Source: Eucommia ulmoides
Taxonomy: Eukaryota > Streptophyta > Magnoliopsida > Garryales > Eucommiaceae
DNA length: 64,000 bases
Direction: 5' to 3'
NCBI GenBank assembly: GCA_016647705.1
Contig: CM028327.1
Span: 45,587,114-45,651,113, forward strand
Part shown: positions 1 through 9,975 of the stretch, piece by piece
How the letters are laid out: the number at the start of each line of letters is the position of its first letter
How positions within the stretch are numbered: position 1 is the stretch's first letter
Made by a program: the position numbers and the translations under genes
Notes under the pieces: model-generated
Told to the model about the DNA's origin: nothing
The model's input: the letters and a program-made list of their open reading frames with translations, nothing else
Databases searched by the model: none

Positions 1-43
1 CGTGTCAAAAGAATCTAAATATGTTAATTTTTTGTTTTGTTTT

Positions 44-76
44 ACACCCGTGCCTTCAGGCACAAGTTATACGTTA
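44..76 (+). mobile_element. Putative Helitron-like 3' terminus (hairpin plus degenerate CTAG)
   Basis: A short hairpin (GTGCC, loop TTCA, GGCAC) lies a few bases before TTATACGTTAA. Two other places carry near-identical sequence: 31355-31395 on the minus strand and 58116-58147 on the plus strand. There the motif ends in CTAG followed by T, the layout of a Helitron 3' end (hairpin, then CTRR, inserted before T). In this copy CTAG has decayed to TTAA. The 5' end lies outside the window, so assignment to Helitrons is inference. Confidence 0.35.
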
Positions 77-1060
77 ATATATATATATAAGTGATAGGTT
101 TATATATATACATCTTGAGCAAGGAAAATATAGATTCCGGTTCGGATTTCAGTTTCGGATTTCAAGAAGATTTTTATAGCTTTTTCAATTATGTGATTTA
201 TGTTGTTATTGTTGTGAAACTTTAACTATTGAATTTTATAAAATAATTATAATTATGTGAAAATCATGTTTATATATTTTATTTGTAATGTTAATTAAAT
301 GCACGTATTAGAGGGGTTGGAGTTTTACTGAGCGTTGGCTCACAACCCCACAGTTTTGATTATTACAGGGCTGGCGAGAGGAAAACGGGACCGAAAATTC
401 TATTCGAATTTCTATTCGTAAAAAAAAAAAAAAAAAAAAAATTGTATTTATTATTTACAGTTGTAAAATCGACTTGAAAATTCAATAATTAAAATTATCG
501 CAGTCATATTTCTTAATATGTTTCATATTTTTATAAAAGGAAAGAAAATTGGTGTGGAAATCCCATTTCGGTAGTTTTCTATTTATACGTTGATATTTAC
601 CCAGACTTTAAAAATTGTGATGTTTATATCGTTTAATACGTGGTTTGATTAATGGTGAAAATGCTACTAAACTATAATAATCAATTCACCTTACTGGAAC
701 AATATTAATATAGTCTAAGACGTGGTTTTAGTATGTGTTCATCTAAATCTATTGAGTACATTATTACTATTAGTTAACTTGGAATATACACGTGTTACTT
801 GAATTTCTATATTATCCGATAATAATTGTAGTTATTATCTACTGTTTATAAAATTAAATCGATAATTCGATAATTATAATTATCGTCGTTGTACTGTAAA
901 AATTATTTACTATTTGAAAAATTGAATCGACATATTCAATAGATATAATTGGTTACCGTAGCGTTATAAAATTTATCGGATTTTATAGAACAAAATATTG
1001 GTTGCATGGTGCTAGTATTACTTCTCCGAGGGGAGAAACCGCGTAGCGGTCCTTGGAAAC
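77..1060. other. AT-rich intergenic DNA without a recognisable gene
   Basis: The stretch is AT-rich with a poly-A run near 420-440 and no coding-like frame on either strand. No TIR pair, LTR or RNA gene was recognised. It may be the body of the Helitron-like element or plain intergenic DNA. Confidence 0.5.
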
Positions 1061-1072
1061 CAGGCCGTTACA

Positions 1073-1219
1073 CCTTTCCTTTTCTCTCAATCCAAACATA
1101 GGTCTCCAAAAAGTCAAGAGATCTGCTATCCTAACTCCCTTTCCCTCTCCATCCAAACACAATTTGTGGTCCGTTCCCCTTTCCCTCAATCCAAACATAG
1201 GTCTCCAAAAAGCCAAGAG
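1073..1219. repeat. Pair of about 45 bp direct repeats
   Basis: A pyrimidine-rich unit ending in ATAGGTCTCCAAAAAG(T/C)CAAGAG appears at about 1073-1120 and again at about 1176-1219, roughly 102 bp apart, with two or three differences. Short open frames here on both strands only reflect the repeat. Confidence 0.6.
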
Positions 1220-2400
1220 CCCATGGGCTACCCGATGCCCGTCCGCCCTAAACCCGTCTTAGTCCGGCCCGAGCCCGAAATTGGGTCTGCCTGGTCTAAG
1301 CCCATAGAGCTTCCAATTGGGCTTGGGCTTTGTATATTTTAGATAAGCTTGACTCGAAGCCCGACATATGGCTATCCGAGGCCCAAGCTCGAAGACCGTG
1401 ACTTTAAAATTATATGTGTGTGTACCAACCTAGTTGGGATGTATACATATTATTGTGATACATTTGCTTATCAATATTTAATAATTGTCACTAAGTGAAT
1501 ATATTTTGATATAGTGATGTAGTTATTTTATTATTTTAATAAATATAGTGATGTAGTTATTTTATTATTTTAATAAAAATATCACTATTTGATTTTCAAT
1601 TTACTATTAAGTTTGAAATTTTGACAAAATAACTAAAAAATTTAAATTATAAATGATTTTTTAAAAAAAAGCATACATTAATTTTATTAGGTAAAGTGAT
1701 TTAATTTATGTTTAAGCTAATAATATAAAATTATAATGAAGTCTTAAAGTGAAAAATATAAGTTTAAAGTTTAAAATAAATTTAATTTTAAGTTTAAAAT
1801 AAATTTAATTAAAGAGAAATATCTTTGCAAAAGGATAACAAATGTTTCAAAATTTAAAATTATTTTGACAATTAAACATTACTCTTAACTTTTTCCATCA
1901 GTTGTTTATTCAGAACTAAAACTTGTAGTCTAGTGATTATTAGGTGTGTTTTTCTAATAAGAGATCTCGTGTTCAAATTCTCCTCCTCCTAACTATTTGT
2001 TAAAAAAATATTTTAACTATTTTAAAATTAAGAATAAAATAAAATAAAATCTCGAAATGCGAGTTTCAAGTCCGAGCCCAAGCTCAAGCCCGAAGCACAT
2101 ATATGTGTGGGTCTATTGGACGGGCATTTGTTAAAAAACTATTTTTACTATTTTAAAATTAAGAAAGAAAAAAAGAGCTCAAAATGTAGGTTTCAAGCCC
2201 GAGCTCGAAGCACATATATCCGAAGATGTGTGGGCCTATTGGACAGGCTCGGATTTCTATAATTCCTGCGAAGCCCACCCTGGTCGGGCCTGTCACTGTC
2301 CGTTGACCAGTCAAAGTCCACTGCCCCTGGCCCGGGTCCGGGCGTAGCCGAACTTTAGGTTTTTCGGGCCGGGTTGACCCATTATCGACCCCCAAGCGGT
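1220..2400. repeat. Intergenic repeat DNA with GCCCGAGCCCG-rich segments and tandem duplications
   Basis: Two GC-rich patches (about 1220-1400 and 2060-2400) made of variants of GCCCGAGCCC or its complement flank an AT-rich core. Within it a 34 bp unit (starting ATAGTGATGTAG) is repeated at 1511 and 1545. A unit of about 130 bp is imperfectly duplicated at roughly 1998-2126 and 2128-2250; both copies carry ACTATTTTAAAATTAAGAA and a CGAAGCACATATAT segment. No gene was recognised. It is probably an old non-coding mobile element, but no termini could be fixed. Confidence 0.5.
1925..1985 (+). repeat. tRNA-like segment, possible SINE head
   Basis: TAGTCTAGTGATT resembles the pol III A box and GTGTTCAAATTC, about 40 bp downstream, resembles the B box (GGTTCGANTCC). 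Order and spacing match the 5' tRNA-related region of plant SINEs. No cloverleaf with a clear anticodon can be drawn and no 3' tail was fixed, so this is read as a decayed SINE or tRNA-derived sequence, not a tRNA gene. Confidence 0.35.
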
Positions 2401-2674
2401 AGTGTCACAAACTTTCCTCTTCCCCTGGTGCAAATGCATCGAATGTGCCTCTCAACTGATAGTGTAGAACAATACATCAACTACCAATAGGAAATAATGA
2501 TGGAACCGTACTCAATTACATTTTATAATTTATGGTGGGAGAATGTAAGAACTATAAGAAAAAACTATTTGATGTACAAATACTACCCGGGCTACTACTA
2601 ACAATGGAAAATACAAGCCTATTGAAGAAAAAAACATGGCAAATACATTGGGGAAAGAGGTGTGGAAAGCAATA

Positions 2675-4768
2675 TCAAATCACTTGCAATTTAGCTCTAG
2701 CATGGCCTTGTGAAATCTGGAAATGTTCAGTTATGCCCAAGTGAACCATCAGAAGCCAAACATGAGTGAGCAATTCTCCACCAAGCGCAAGCTGCCGGGC
2801 GTGGTCATTCCACCTACAATTTGCAGCCGCACAAGACAGCATCTCCACCCACACATTGCCAATCAACTCCCACTTCTTACCAATCGCCCATTGCTTCTCT
2901 CTCTCAACAGACTGCAAGACTTTAGCTAGCCTACATGCCTCAAACAGCACTGACTTGCTTCGATCTCCCTTCACGTCAGACGGTGGTAAATCTGTGCTCA
3001 CTTCGTGTAGCTTTAAGCAAGCTTGGTTTTTGTCTGACGACAGCTTATGCTCTTGGAAAAATCTCCTTGCTTCAGCACAGGTGTCTTGAAATCGTATCTC
3101 TCCGATCCCATTGGGTAGCATGAAGGGGCAGATGACTAAAAGATAGAGCAAATACTCCGATAACCACCTGCTGGCTTTGTAGTTGTCGTTGTCTTCCAAG
3201 TTTGGATCTCCATTCCGATCAATGTAGTAGCAGATGTCAGTTGCAATGTGCCAAAGAAGAATGCTCTGGTCCAACTCCACATCCACGCTGCACCTGAGTT
3301 TCTCACTGAATTCGAGACAATCCATGTCTTTTAGTATCTGTTCCACCCCTAGATTGTACGCTTGCCTGATTGAATCTGTCATTTTTTCTTTCTTGAGAAG
3401 ACGGTTGAAGATCAATATTTTAAATTCCACCGGGATATCGTCCAAATACTCGATGTGTAGAAAATTTTCTAGCAGTTTGTATACTAAACGGAGCTTCCTA
3501 ATCCGGCTCAACTTGGGTGGCTTTTTCTTGATACAAAAGCCGAGCAAATTGTACTGTGCCATGGAATTAGACCACCTCTTGTTTGCAGGCACAATCTTAC
3601 AGAATCGACAAAGAGATACACCTCCAGATATGGCTCGCAACAATGGTTCCTTGAGTTTACCCAGCCAACGCATTGTCCTGATGTCACTCAACCAGAGCAT
3701 AGTCATGTCTGACGAAACAAGTATCAGAAAAGCATAGGCCTCCAGCGCAATTGCCCCTACCAGCAAAGAGTAAGTGATACCAACGTCAACGCCCGAGTAA
3801 GGTTTCTTGTCAATGAGTAAGAAGGCCAAGAAGACAGAGATGGTGGAAATTGAAGTGATGGAACGAAGAAATATGCCCACAGGAGAGTAGATGATGGTTG
3901 CCTTTGTAAAGAGCACGTCGTACATGAATCCAAGTTCAGCCTCGAGAACACTGAAATTATTTCCAGAAGATTGTGCTGGGAAGAATGACCGGCTGATGTT
4001 CAAATCATTGATGCTAAAGATGAGGTCAGCAAAGACCCCCTTGAAAGTCTTGAAGAGGAAATACGCATCTTGAAGTGTGGTTGCATCTGAGATCACGTTG
4101 TTTCCCGAAAATCTGGCTGGAGCGACGAAATAGGGAGGTTCAATAACCAGGCTGAATGAAACCCCTTGCCCCTCGGCCATTTTGGCGACGTAGGCGTCCA
4201 TGAAGTCGGCATAATTGGGGCCTGGATCAGGATCAGAGAGCATGGAGTCCCTGAAGATGTCTCTGCTCCCAGACATCAGAGTCCATGTTCTTTCCCCGTA
4301 CTTTGTCAGTCCGGCGATGAACACCGGAAGCGCGAGATAATTTAGCGGAGTCCCTCCCCACGACCTCAGGAAGACATAAAAAGCGACTCCAAACTGGACC
4401 ACCAACCCCAGGAAATGCCGCAGCCACAGCTCATTGTCCTCTAGCGAGTAGGCGGTGATTGTGTCTGGGCCTCCCAGGTGAATGAGAAGAAACGGCGCCC
4501 AAAACGCCGCAATTATATAGTCGGGGTCTGGAGATTTACCTTTCAAGTCTCCTTGGCGGTTCATGAGGACGCCGAGTGAAACGGTTGCAACCCAATCTGC
4601 CGACAGGTAGGCAAGCCAGAGGCTTATTCTGATGAAACTGTTGGTTATGTACTTCCTTCTGCTACCCAATGCGATGAGATAAATCTGCAACAAAAGGCTG
4701 AGAAGAACTGCAGCGCGAAGCTCCCACTTATTCCACAGTTCAGTCAATTTACTTGAGAAGATCTCCAT
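2675..4768 (-). CDS. DUF4220 / DUF594 multi-pass membrane protein, intact single exon
   Basis: The uninterrupted 697-residue frame contains the whole plant family layout. An N-terminal DUF4220 region (about residues 45-400) has several hydrophobic segments (about 18-35, 48-66, 86-98, 115-134, 145-155, 300-325, 330-355) and the hallmark GGPDTITAYSLEDNELWLRH (about 99-118) and YGERTWTL (157-164). A C-terminal DUF594 region (about 630-690) has GGELLTHVWLLM and ends in ISQGHARAKL. The ATG at 4768 is the first in frame and the length is normal for the family, so the gene looks complete and functional. The family is plant-specific and uncharacterised; membrane location is inferred from the hydrophobic segments. 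A Ty1/copia element starts about 250 bp upstream of the ATG and separates the gene from its original distal promoter. Copies often occur in clusters, but no second copy is in this window. Confidence 0.93.
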   Translation of the reverse strand: MEIFSSKLTELWNKWELRAAVLLSLLLQIYLIALGSRRKYITNSFIRISLWLAYLSADWVATVSLGVLMNRQGDLKGKSPDPDYIIAAFWAPFLLIHLGGPDTITAYSLEDNELWLRHFLGLVVQFGVAFYVFLRSWGGTPLNYLALPVFIAGLTKYGERTWTLMSGSRDIFRDSMLSDPDPGPNYADFMDAYVAKMAEGQGVSFSLVIEPPYFVAPARFSGNNVISDATTLQDAYFLFKTFKGVFADLIFSINDLNISRSFFPAQSSGNNFSVLEAELGFMYDVLFTKATIIYSPVGIFLRSITSISTISVFLAFLLIDKKPYSGVDVGITYSLLVGAIALEAYAFLILVSSDMTMLWLSDIRTMRWLGKLKEPLLRAISGGVSLCRFCKIVPANKRWSNSMAQYNLLGFCIKKKPPKLSRIRKLRLVYKLLENFLHIEYLDDIPVEFKILIFNRLLKKEKMTDSIRQAYNLGVEQILKDMDCLEFSEKLRCSVDVELDQSILLWHIATDICYYIDRNGDPNLEDNDNYKASRWLSEYLLYLLVICPFMLPNGIGEIRFQDTCAEARRFFQEHKLSSDKNQACLKLHEVSTDLPPSDVKGDRSKSVLFEACRLAKVLQSVEREKQWAIGKKWELIGNVWVEMLSCAAANCRWNDHARQLALGGELLTHVWLLMVHLGITEHFQISQGHARAKLQVI

Positions 4769-5014
4769 GACGCTCCCTTCTCTTGCTTGTGAAGATCAAA
4801 CTGCAAACAACCGCGGAAAAATATATGCTCATAAAATGAAGGAAACAACTAAGCAGAAAAAGGGAGATCTTCAGGAAGGCATGAAAGAAGAAAGTGTAAC
4901 TATATCACACTGACGATTATCCGAAATCTTGAGCGGACTCCGTATAATTCTCTTACACCGTCTAACTCTCACAGATCTGGGTTGAATCAGGTGGACGTCG
5001 GAGCTAGAATGGTG
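4769..5014 (-). promoter_or_regulatory. Remaining proximal upstream region of the DUF4220 gene
   Basis: These 246 bp lie between the gene's ATG and the target site of the copia insertion. Before insertion the sequence at 5014 was continuous with that at 9976, because the 5 bp ATACA is duplicated on both sides. No clear TATA box for minus-strand transcription was identified, so the promoter role follows from position only. Confidence 0.35.
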
Positions 5015-5019
5015 ATACA

Positions 5020-5182
5020 TGATAAAGATACCTAAATTAATTCTTCCCCAACCAATACCATTAATATCAACTTCCAACCATCCACATTTATTGCCCAATA
5101 TCTAGATCTTTGATTTTGACTGTATATATATACAATGTTATTGAATGTGATAGTGTGATGCAATATTCCACCATATTCTTTA
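5020..5182 (+). repeat. 5' LTR of copia-1 (163 bp)
   Basis: It starts TGATAAAG, contains a TATATATA stretch, and ends ATTCTTTA directly before the primer binding site. It matches 9773-9970 almost throughout but lacks 35 bp present there. The terminal dinucleotide is TA instead of the canonical CA in both copies. Confidence 0.93.
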
Positions 5183-5196
5183 TGGTATACAGAGCC
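5183..5196 (+). other. Primer binding site of copia-1
   Basis: TGGTATACAGAGCC abuts the 5' LTR. It equals the common copia site TGGTATCAGAGC (complement of the initiator-Met tRNA 3' end) with one inserted A. Confidence 0.8.
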
Positions 5197-5481
5197 ATTG
5201 TTCCTAACCACTCTTCTTCTTCCTCACAAAACCCCTCAGCCGTGAGTAGCCACACTATCATCTGCAACTCTTTATTTTTTTATTTTTGAAACAGCCCCGC
5301 TTCTTATTCTGTAATCGCAGAACCTACCCCACCAGTTCCTAAACTTCATTGGTGACCCTCATCTTTCTGCAGAACCTACCCCACCTGTTTCTAAACTTCA
5401 TTGGTGACCCTCATCTTTCTGCCCAAGTTCAAAAAAAAAAAAATTACTGAAACAGCCCCATCCGAATTTTCTTCTTGAACA

Positions 5482-5483
<2 letters not shown>

Positions 5484-5579
<96 letters not shown>

Positions 5580-5585
5580 TTTTTT
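5484..5585. repeat. (TA)n microsatellite followed by a poly-T run
   Basis: About 39 TA units are followed by about 23 T, inside the untranslated leader of copia-1 just before the gag ATG at 5611. The tyrosine-isoleucine open frames across it are not genes. Length is likely to vary among copies and individuals. Confidence 0.97.
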
Positions 5586-5610
5586 CCAAAAACCCCTTTC
5601 TGTTCCTGCC

Positions 5611-6605
5611 ATGGCCAATACAAACAGTCAAGTTTTCATACCCAACACTCAAGAACCCACCAAACCCCTTACAGTTATCAATATTCACAATTCCGTGAAA
5701 TTCACGTCTACCAATTATCTATCCTGGAAACTACAAATTGAAGCCATTCTTATTGGCTACAATCTACAACAATTTATTGACGGATCTCTCTCGGCACCAC
5801 CTGCCACAATCACCGTCAATGAAGCTAACACTCCCAATCCAGAATATCAAACATGGCTTCGTCAAGACAAACTAATCTTTGGAGCACTAGTGGGTTCTAT
5901 CTCTCAAAAGATTATTCCTCTCATCACTCAATGCAAAACATCTCGAGAGGAGTGGATGATTCTCGCCAACACTTATGCAAGGCCATCTTGTGGACACATC
6001 AAGCAGATTAGGGAACAAATCAAGCATGCAACCAAAGGGTCATAAACCATCTCAGAATACATGCAATTCGTCAAAACTCGGACTGACGAACTTGCCTTCC
6101 TTGGCAAGCCTATGGACGACGAAGACATCATTGAGAAAATTCTTGATGGACTTGACGATGACTACAAACCTATTTGGTGATGTTATCAATGCACGAGATA
6201 CCACAATATCATTTGATGAACTTCATGAGAAGCTGATCAACAAAGAGTTGTCTCTCCGATCCCATCTCTCCAATACATTTTCCCATCCGGCCTCGGCAAA
6301 TCCTACTTCAACTCGATCCAACTCTCGACCGAATGGTTCGGGGAATTAACGGTCATGGGCACACATATCACCCAACTCCAATATGAGGATTGATCGTCCC
6401 CATCCTCGGCCATATCTTGGAAAGTGTCAAGGGTGTCTTGCTCAAGGACACACGGTTCAACAGTGTCCTCTATTTCGCTTAACACTATCAAATCCACAGT
6501 TCAATCCACAGCCACGAGCATCTCGTCAATGGCAACCTCGACCCCCAGTTCCATGGCGACCATGTGCTAATGTTGCCATAACTGACAACTCCAACGGCTC
6601 CAATT
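5611..6605 (+). pseudogene. copia-1 gag (UBN2-type capsid, zinc knuckle), disrupted
   Basis: The ATG at 5611 opens a frame with the copia gag N-terminus (NYLSWKLQIEAILIGYN, QTWLRQDKLIFGAL). It is stopped by TAA at 6043-6045. The same frame continues past that stop with gag sequence (EYMQFVKTRTDELAFLGKP, then EKILDGLDDDYKPIW) until a second stop near 6178. The zinc knuckle CQGCLAQGHTVQQC (CX2CX4HX4C) lies in another frame at about 6425-6470. Gag would form the cytoplasmic virus-like particle; this copy cannot make a full protein. Confidence 0.9.
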
Positions 6606-9600
6606 GACTTCTTGACAGTGGTGCATCGCACCATGTTACCATCAACCAAGGAACCGCTCAATTAATGCTCCTTATTAAGGGGCTGACGACGTTGTGATTG
6701 GCGATAGCACGGGTCTCCCTATTTCGCATACTGGTTCTACATCTCTACACACTCCCTCACATACTTTCTCACTTCAGAATGTGCTTTGTGTTCCTACCAT
6801 GCATAAAAATCTTATTTCTTGTGAAGGATCTTCGCACGGGGACAACACTTTTAAGAGGTCAGACTAAGGATGGTGTGTATGAATGGCTGGTCAGTCCTAT
6901 CAAATCCTCTCCATTGGTAGCTTTCTCCAGTGTCAAGACCACTTCGTCTGAGTGGCATCATCGCTTAGGTCATCCGTCGTTGTCAATTCTTCGACATATT
7001 GTCTCTGCTTTTCAATTAGAAGTCACAAGTCCGTCATCTCTAAATCTCAATTGTAATGCGTGTCAATGCAATAAAAGTCACAAGTTACCTTTCTCCATTT
7101 CTACTCTTGTTTCAAACTCTCCACTTGAAATAATATTTTCTGATGTGTGGACCTCCCCCGTGCATTCCATTGATGAATTCAAATATTATTTGATTTTTGT
7201 TGATCATTTTACAAAATACATATGGCTTTATCTACTCAAAAGAAAATCTGATGTTTATGCCATTTTTGTTCGCTTTAAATCACTAGTGGAAAACTATTTC
7301 AATCGAAAAATCATCACATTTTATTCTGACAATGGGGGAAAATATCAAGCACTTTCATCATACCTCACTTCTAGTGGAATATCTCACTTAACCTCACCTC
7401 CACACACTCCTGAACACAATGGGTATTTTGAGCGTCGTCACCGTCATATTGTTGAAACAGGCTTATTACTTCTTTCACATGCTTCCATGCCTTTGTCATA
7501 TTGGTCATATGCATTCTCCACTGTTGTTTATCTCATTAATCATCTGCCCACTCCCACACTCCAATTTCTATCACCGTATGCAAAGCTCTTTGGTACACCA
7601 CCCAACTACTCCAAACTTCGAAGTTTTGGTTGTCTATGCTATCCTTAGTTGCGTCCATATTCATCTCACAAGCTATCTCCCCGTTCCTCCCCTTGTGTTT
7701 TCATTGGTTACTCCTCCACCCAAAGTGCCTATTTTTGTCTTGATCCCGTAACCTCCCGTCTCTACACATCTCGTCATGTTAAATTCGTCGAGTCCATTAT
7801 GCTCTTCAAAACTATTCAACCAAATCTTCCTCGTTATTCCTCATCCACAGCCTACGTCTGGTTCCCTTCTGAATCATCGTCTCCGGCCACCATCACACCA
7901 TCTGTTACTCTCAAACCTGTCCCTCAGGCGGATTCCAATCAAGACACCACAACCATAACCACCACAATCACTCTCCCATCTCAAAACACCTCTCTCCCAC
8001 CAAACTCAACACTCAACACCGCAGCCCCATCTTCACCACACCACGACACCCAACAGCCACCCCAAACCCCACCCTCTGAACCCAACTTACCAGTAACCCA
8101 ATCACCACAACCCCCAGACCCGACACCTATTCCTCCTCCACATCAAGGTATAGTTACTCGATTCAAAAATAATATCCACAAACCAATCCAAAAACTCAAT
8201 CTCACTGCACAACTTTCCACCAATCCTGATCTTGAACCTTCTACAGTCACCCAGGCCATCAAAGATCCCAAATGGCGTCAGCTATGTCGGAGGAGTATGA
8301 TACTCTTGTTCGGAACGGGACATGGGACCTTGTTCCGTCTCATCCGTCCCAAAATATTGTAGGCTGCAAGTGAATTTTTCGAACTAAATGTTATTTGATG
8401 GTTCTGTTAATAGGTACAAAGCATGTTTAGTTGCCAAGGGATTCTACCAACGCCCAGGTGTTGACTACCATAACACCTTCAGTCCTGTTGTCAAACCAAC
8501 AACAGTACGACTTGTTCTCTCTCTTGCCGTCACTCGTGGTTGGTCACTGCGACAACTTGATGTCAATAATGCCTTTCTCCAAGGCTCTCTTCCTGAGGAT
8601 GTCTTTATGGCGCAACCATAAGGATTCATTGACAAAGACTATCCCCATCATGTCTGTAAACTGCACAAAGCAATTTACAGACTCAAACAAGCCCCCCGTG
8701 CATGGTACCATGAGCTACGTCAGTTTCTCATCACCTCAGACTTCAATAATTCTCATGCCGACACATCACTATTTGTCTACAATGCTTCAAGCATCATGAT
8801 ATATCTATTAGTCTACGTTTATGACATCATTATCACAGGCAACGACACCGCAGTACAAAAGTTCATTTATCTTCTCTCCAACAGATTCTCCCTCAAAGAT
8901 CTTGGTCCACTTTCATATTTCTTTGGAGTTGAAGTCTTTCCATATCCGCAGGGCATTTTTCTTTCTCAGTGGCGATATATACATGATCTTCTTACTCGCA
9001 CACATATGTCTGATGCCAAGCCCGTGTCTACGCCACTTTCCACTACTCCAACTCTTACTCTACACTCCCGATCATCCTTATCTGATCCAACCGAATACAG
9101 AGCTATTGTTGAAAGTCTCCAATACTTATCACTCACACGACCGGACATTGCTTACATGGTCAACAAGCTATCACAATTCACGCATTGCCCCAAGACTGAT
9201 CATTGGAATGCAGTAAAGCGTTTACTACGGTATCTCAGTGGTACTATTGCTCATGGTGTTGTTCTCTACCGTAATTCACCGCTGTCCCTTCATGCATTCT
9301 TGGACGCAGACTGGGCTGGAAACAAGGATGACTTTACTTCCACAAGTGCTTATCTCATCTACATTGATCGCAATCCAATCTCATGGAGTTCAAAGAAACA
9401 AAGGACGGTGGCCCGCTCTTCTACCGAGGCTGAGTACCGAGTCATTGCTACCACTGCTACTGAAATTCGTTGGATTTGTTCTCTACTCACAGAGTTTCAT
9501 GTGTCTCTACCTTAGCAACCGGTTATTTACTGTGATAATGTTGGTGCAACAAATTTATGCTCAAACCCGGTTTTTCATTCTTGCATGAAACATGTTGCTT

Positions 9601-9788
9601 TTGACTATCACTTCATTCGGGAACAAGTTCGAGGGGGCTCTCTTCATGTTGCCCATGTTTCATCCACTGATCAACTAGTTGATGCGCTCACCAAACCTCT
9701 TTCGCGCTCACGCTTCCAACAATTGGCAAACAAGATTGGAATCACCTCACGGTGCTCCATCTTGCGGGGGCATGATAAAGATACCTAA
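6606..9788 (+). pseudogene. copia-1 pol (protease, integrase, reverse transcriptase, RNase H), disrupted
   Basis: Domains follow in copia order in several frames. Protease: LLDSGASHHVT near 6608. GAG-pre-integrase and zinc finger: HHRLGHPSLSILRH with CNACQC near 6955-7090. Integrase core: DVWTSPV, YSDNGGKY and a glutamate in HNGYFERRH, 7140-7460. Reverse transcriptase: 8260-8900. RNase H: DADWAG, SSTEAEY and a final [11 protein letters not shown], 9300-9640. The normal YVDD box reads YVYD at about 8815-8826, losing one catalytic aspartate. There are stops at 7647, near 8371, at 8619 and near 9514, and frame changes. The last RNase H part ends at 9788, just inside the 3' LTR. The protein is therefore inactive. 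Confidence 0.92.
9761..9772 (+). other. Polypurine tract of copia-1
   Basis: CTTGCGGGGGCA lies immediately 5' of the 3' LTR, where plus-strand priming occurs. Position and G-run fit copia elements. Confidence 0.75.
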
Positions 9789-9970
9789 ATTAATTCTTCC
9801 CCAACCAATACCTTTAATATCAACTTCCAACCATCCACATTTATTGCCCAACCTTTCAACCAATGCCATCCACATTTATGGCCCAATATCTAGATCTTTG
9901 ATTTTGACTGTATATATATACAATGTTATTGAATGTAATAATATAATGCAATATTCTACCATATTCTTTA
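9773..9970 (+). repeat. 3' LTR of copia-1 (198 bp)
   Basis: The start TGATAAAG and the end ATTCTTTA match the 5' LTR. The 35 bp excess comes from a partial duplication of the segment CCATCCACATTTAT..GCCCAA near 9830-9885. ATACA follows directly. Confidence 0.93.
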
Positions 9971-9975
9971 ATACA

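Larger units (their letters stand above)
5020..9970 (+). mobile_element. Complete but decayed Ty1/copia LTR retrotransposon (copia-1)
   Basis: Direct LTRs at 5020-5182 and 9773-9970 flank, in copia order, gag, protease, integrase, reverse transcriptase and RNase H on the plus strand. A 5 bp target-site duplication ATACA is present at 5015-5019 and 9971-9975. A primer binding site resembling the initiator-Met tRNA complement follows the 5' LTR, and a G-rich polypurine tract precedes the 3' LTR. The LTRs differ at about six positions outside a 35 bp segment found only in the 3' copy, so the insertion is not very old. Several stops and frameshifts plus a changed RT active site make it non-autonomous. 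The leader holds a 52 bp tandem duplication (5317-5420) and a long TA microsatellite. Confidence 0.95.

Noticed and set aside
5475..5741. Tyrosine-isoleucine open frames on both strands
   Set aside because: They are translations of the TA microsatellite and poly-T, not genes.
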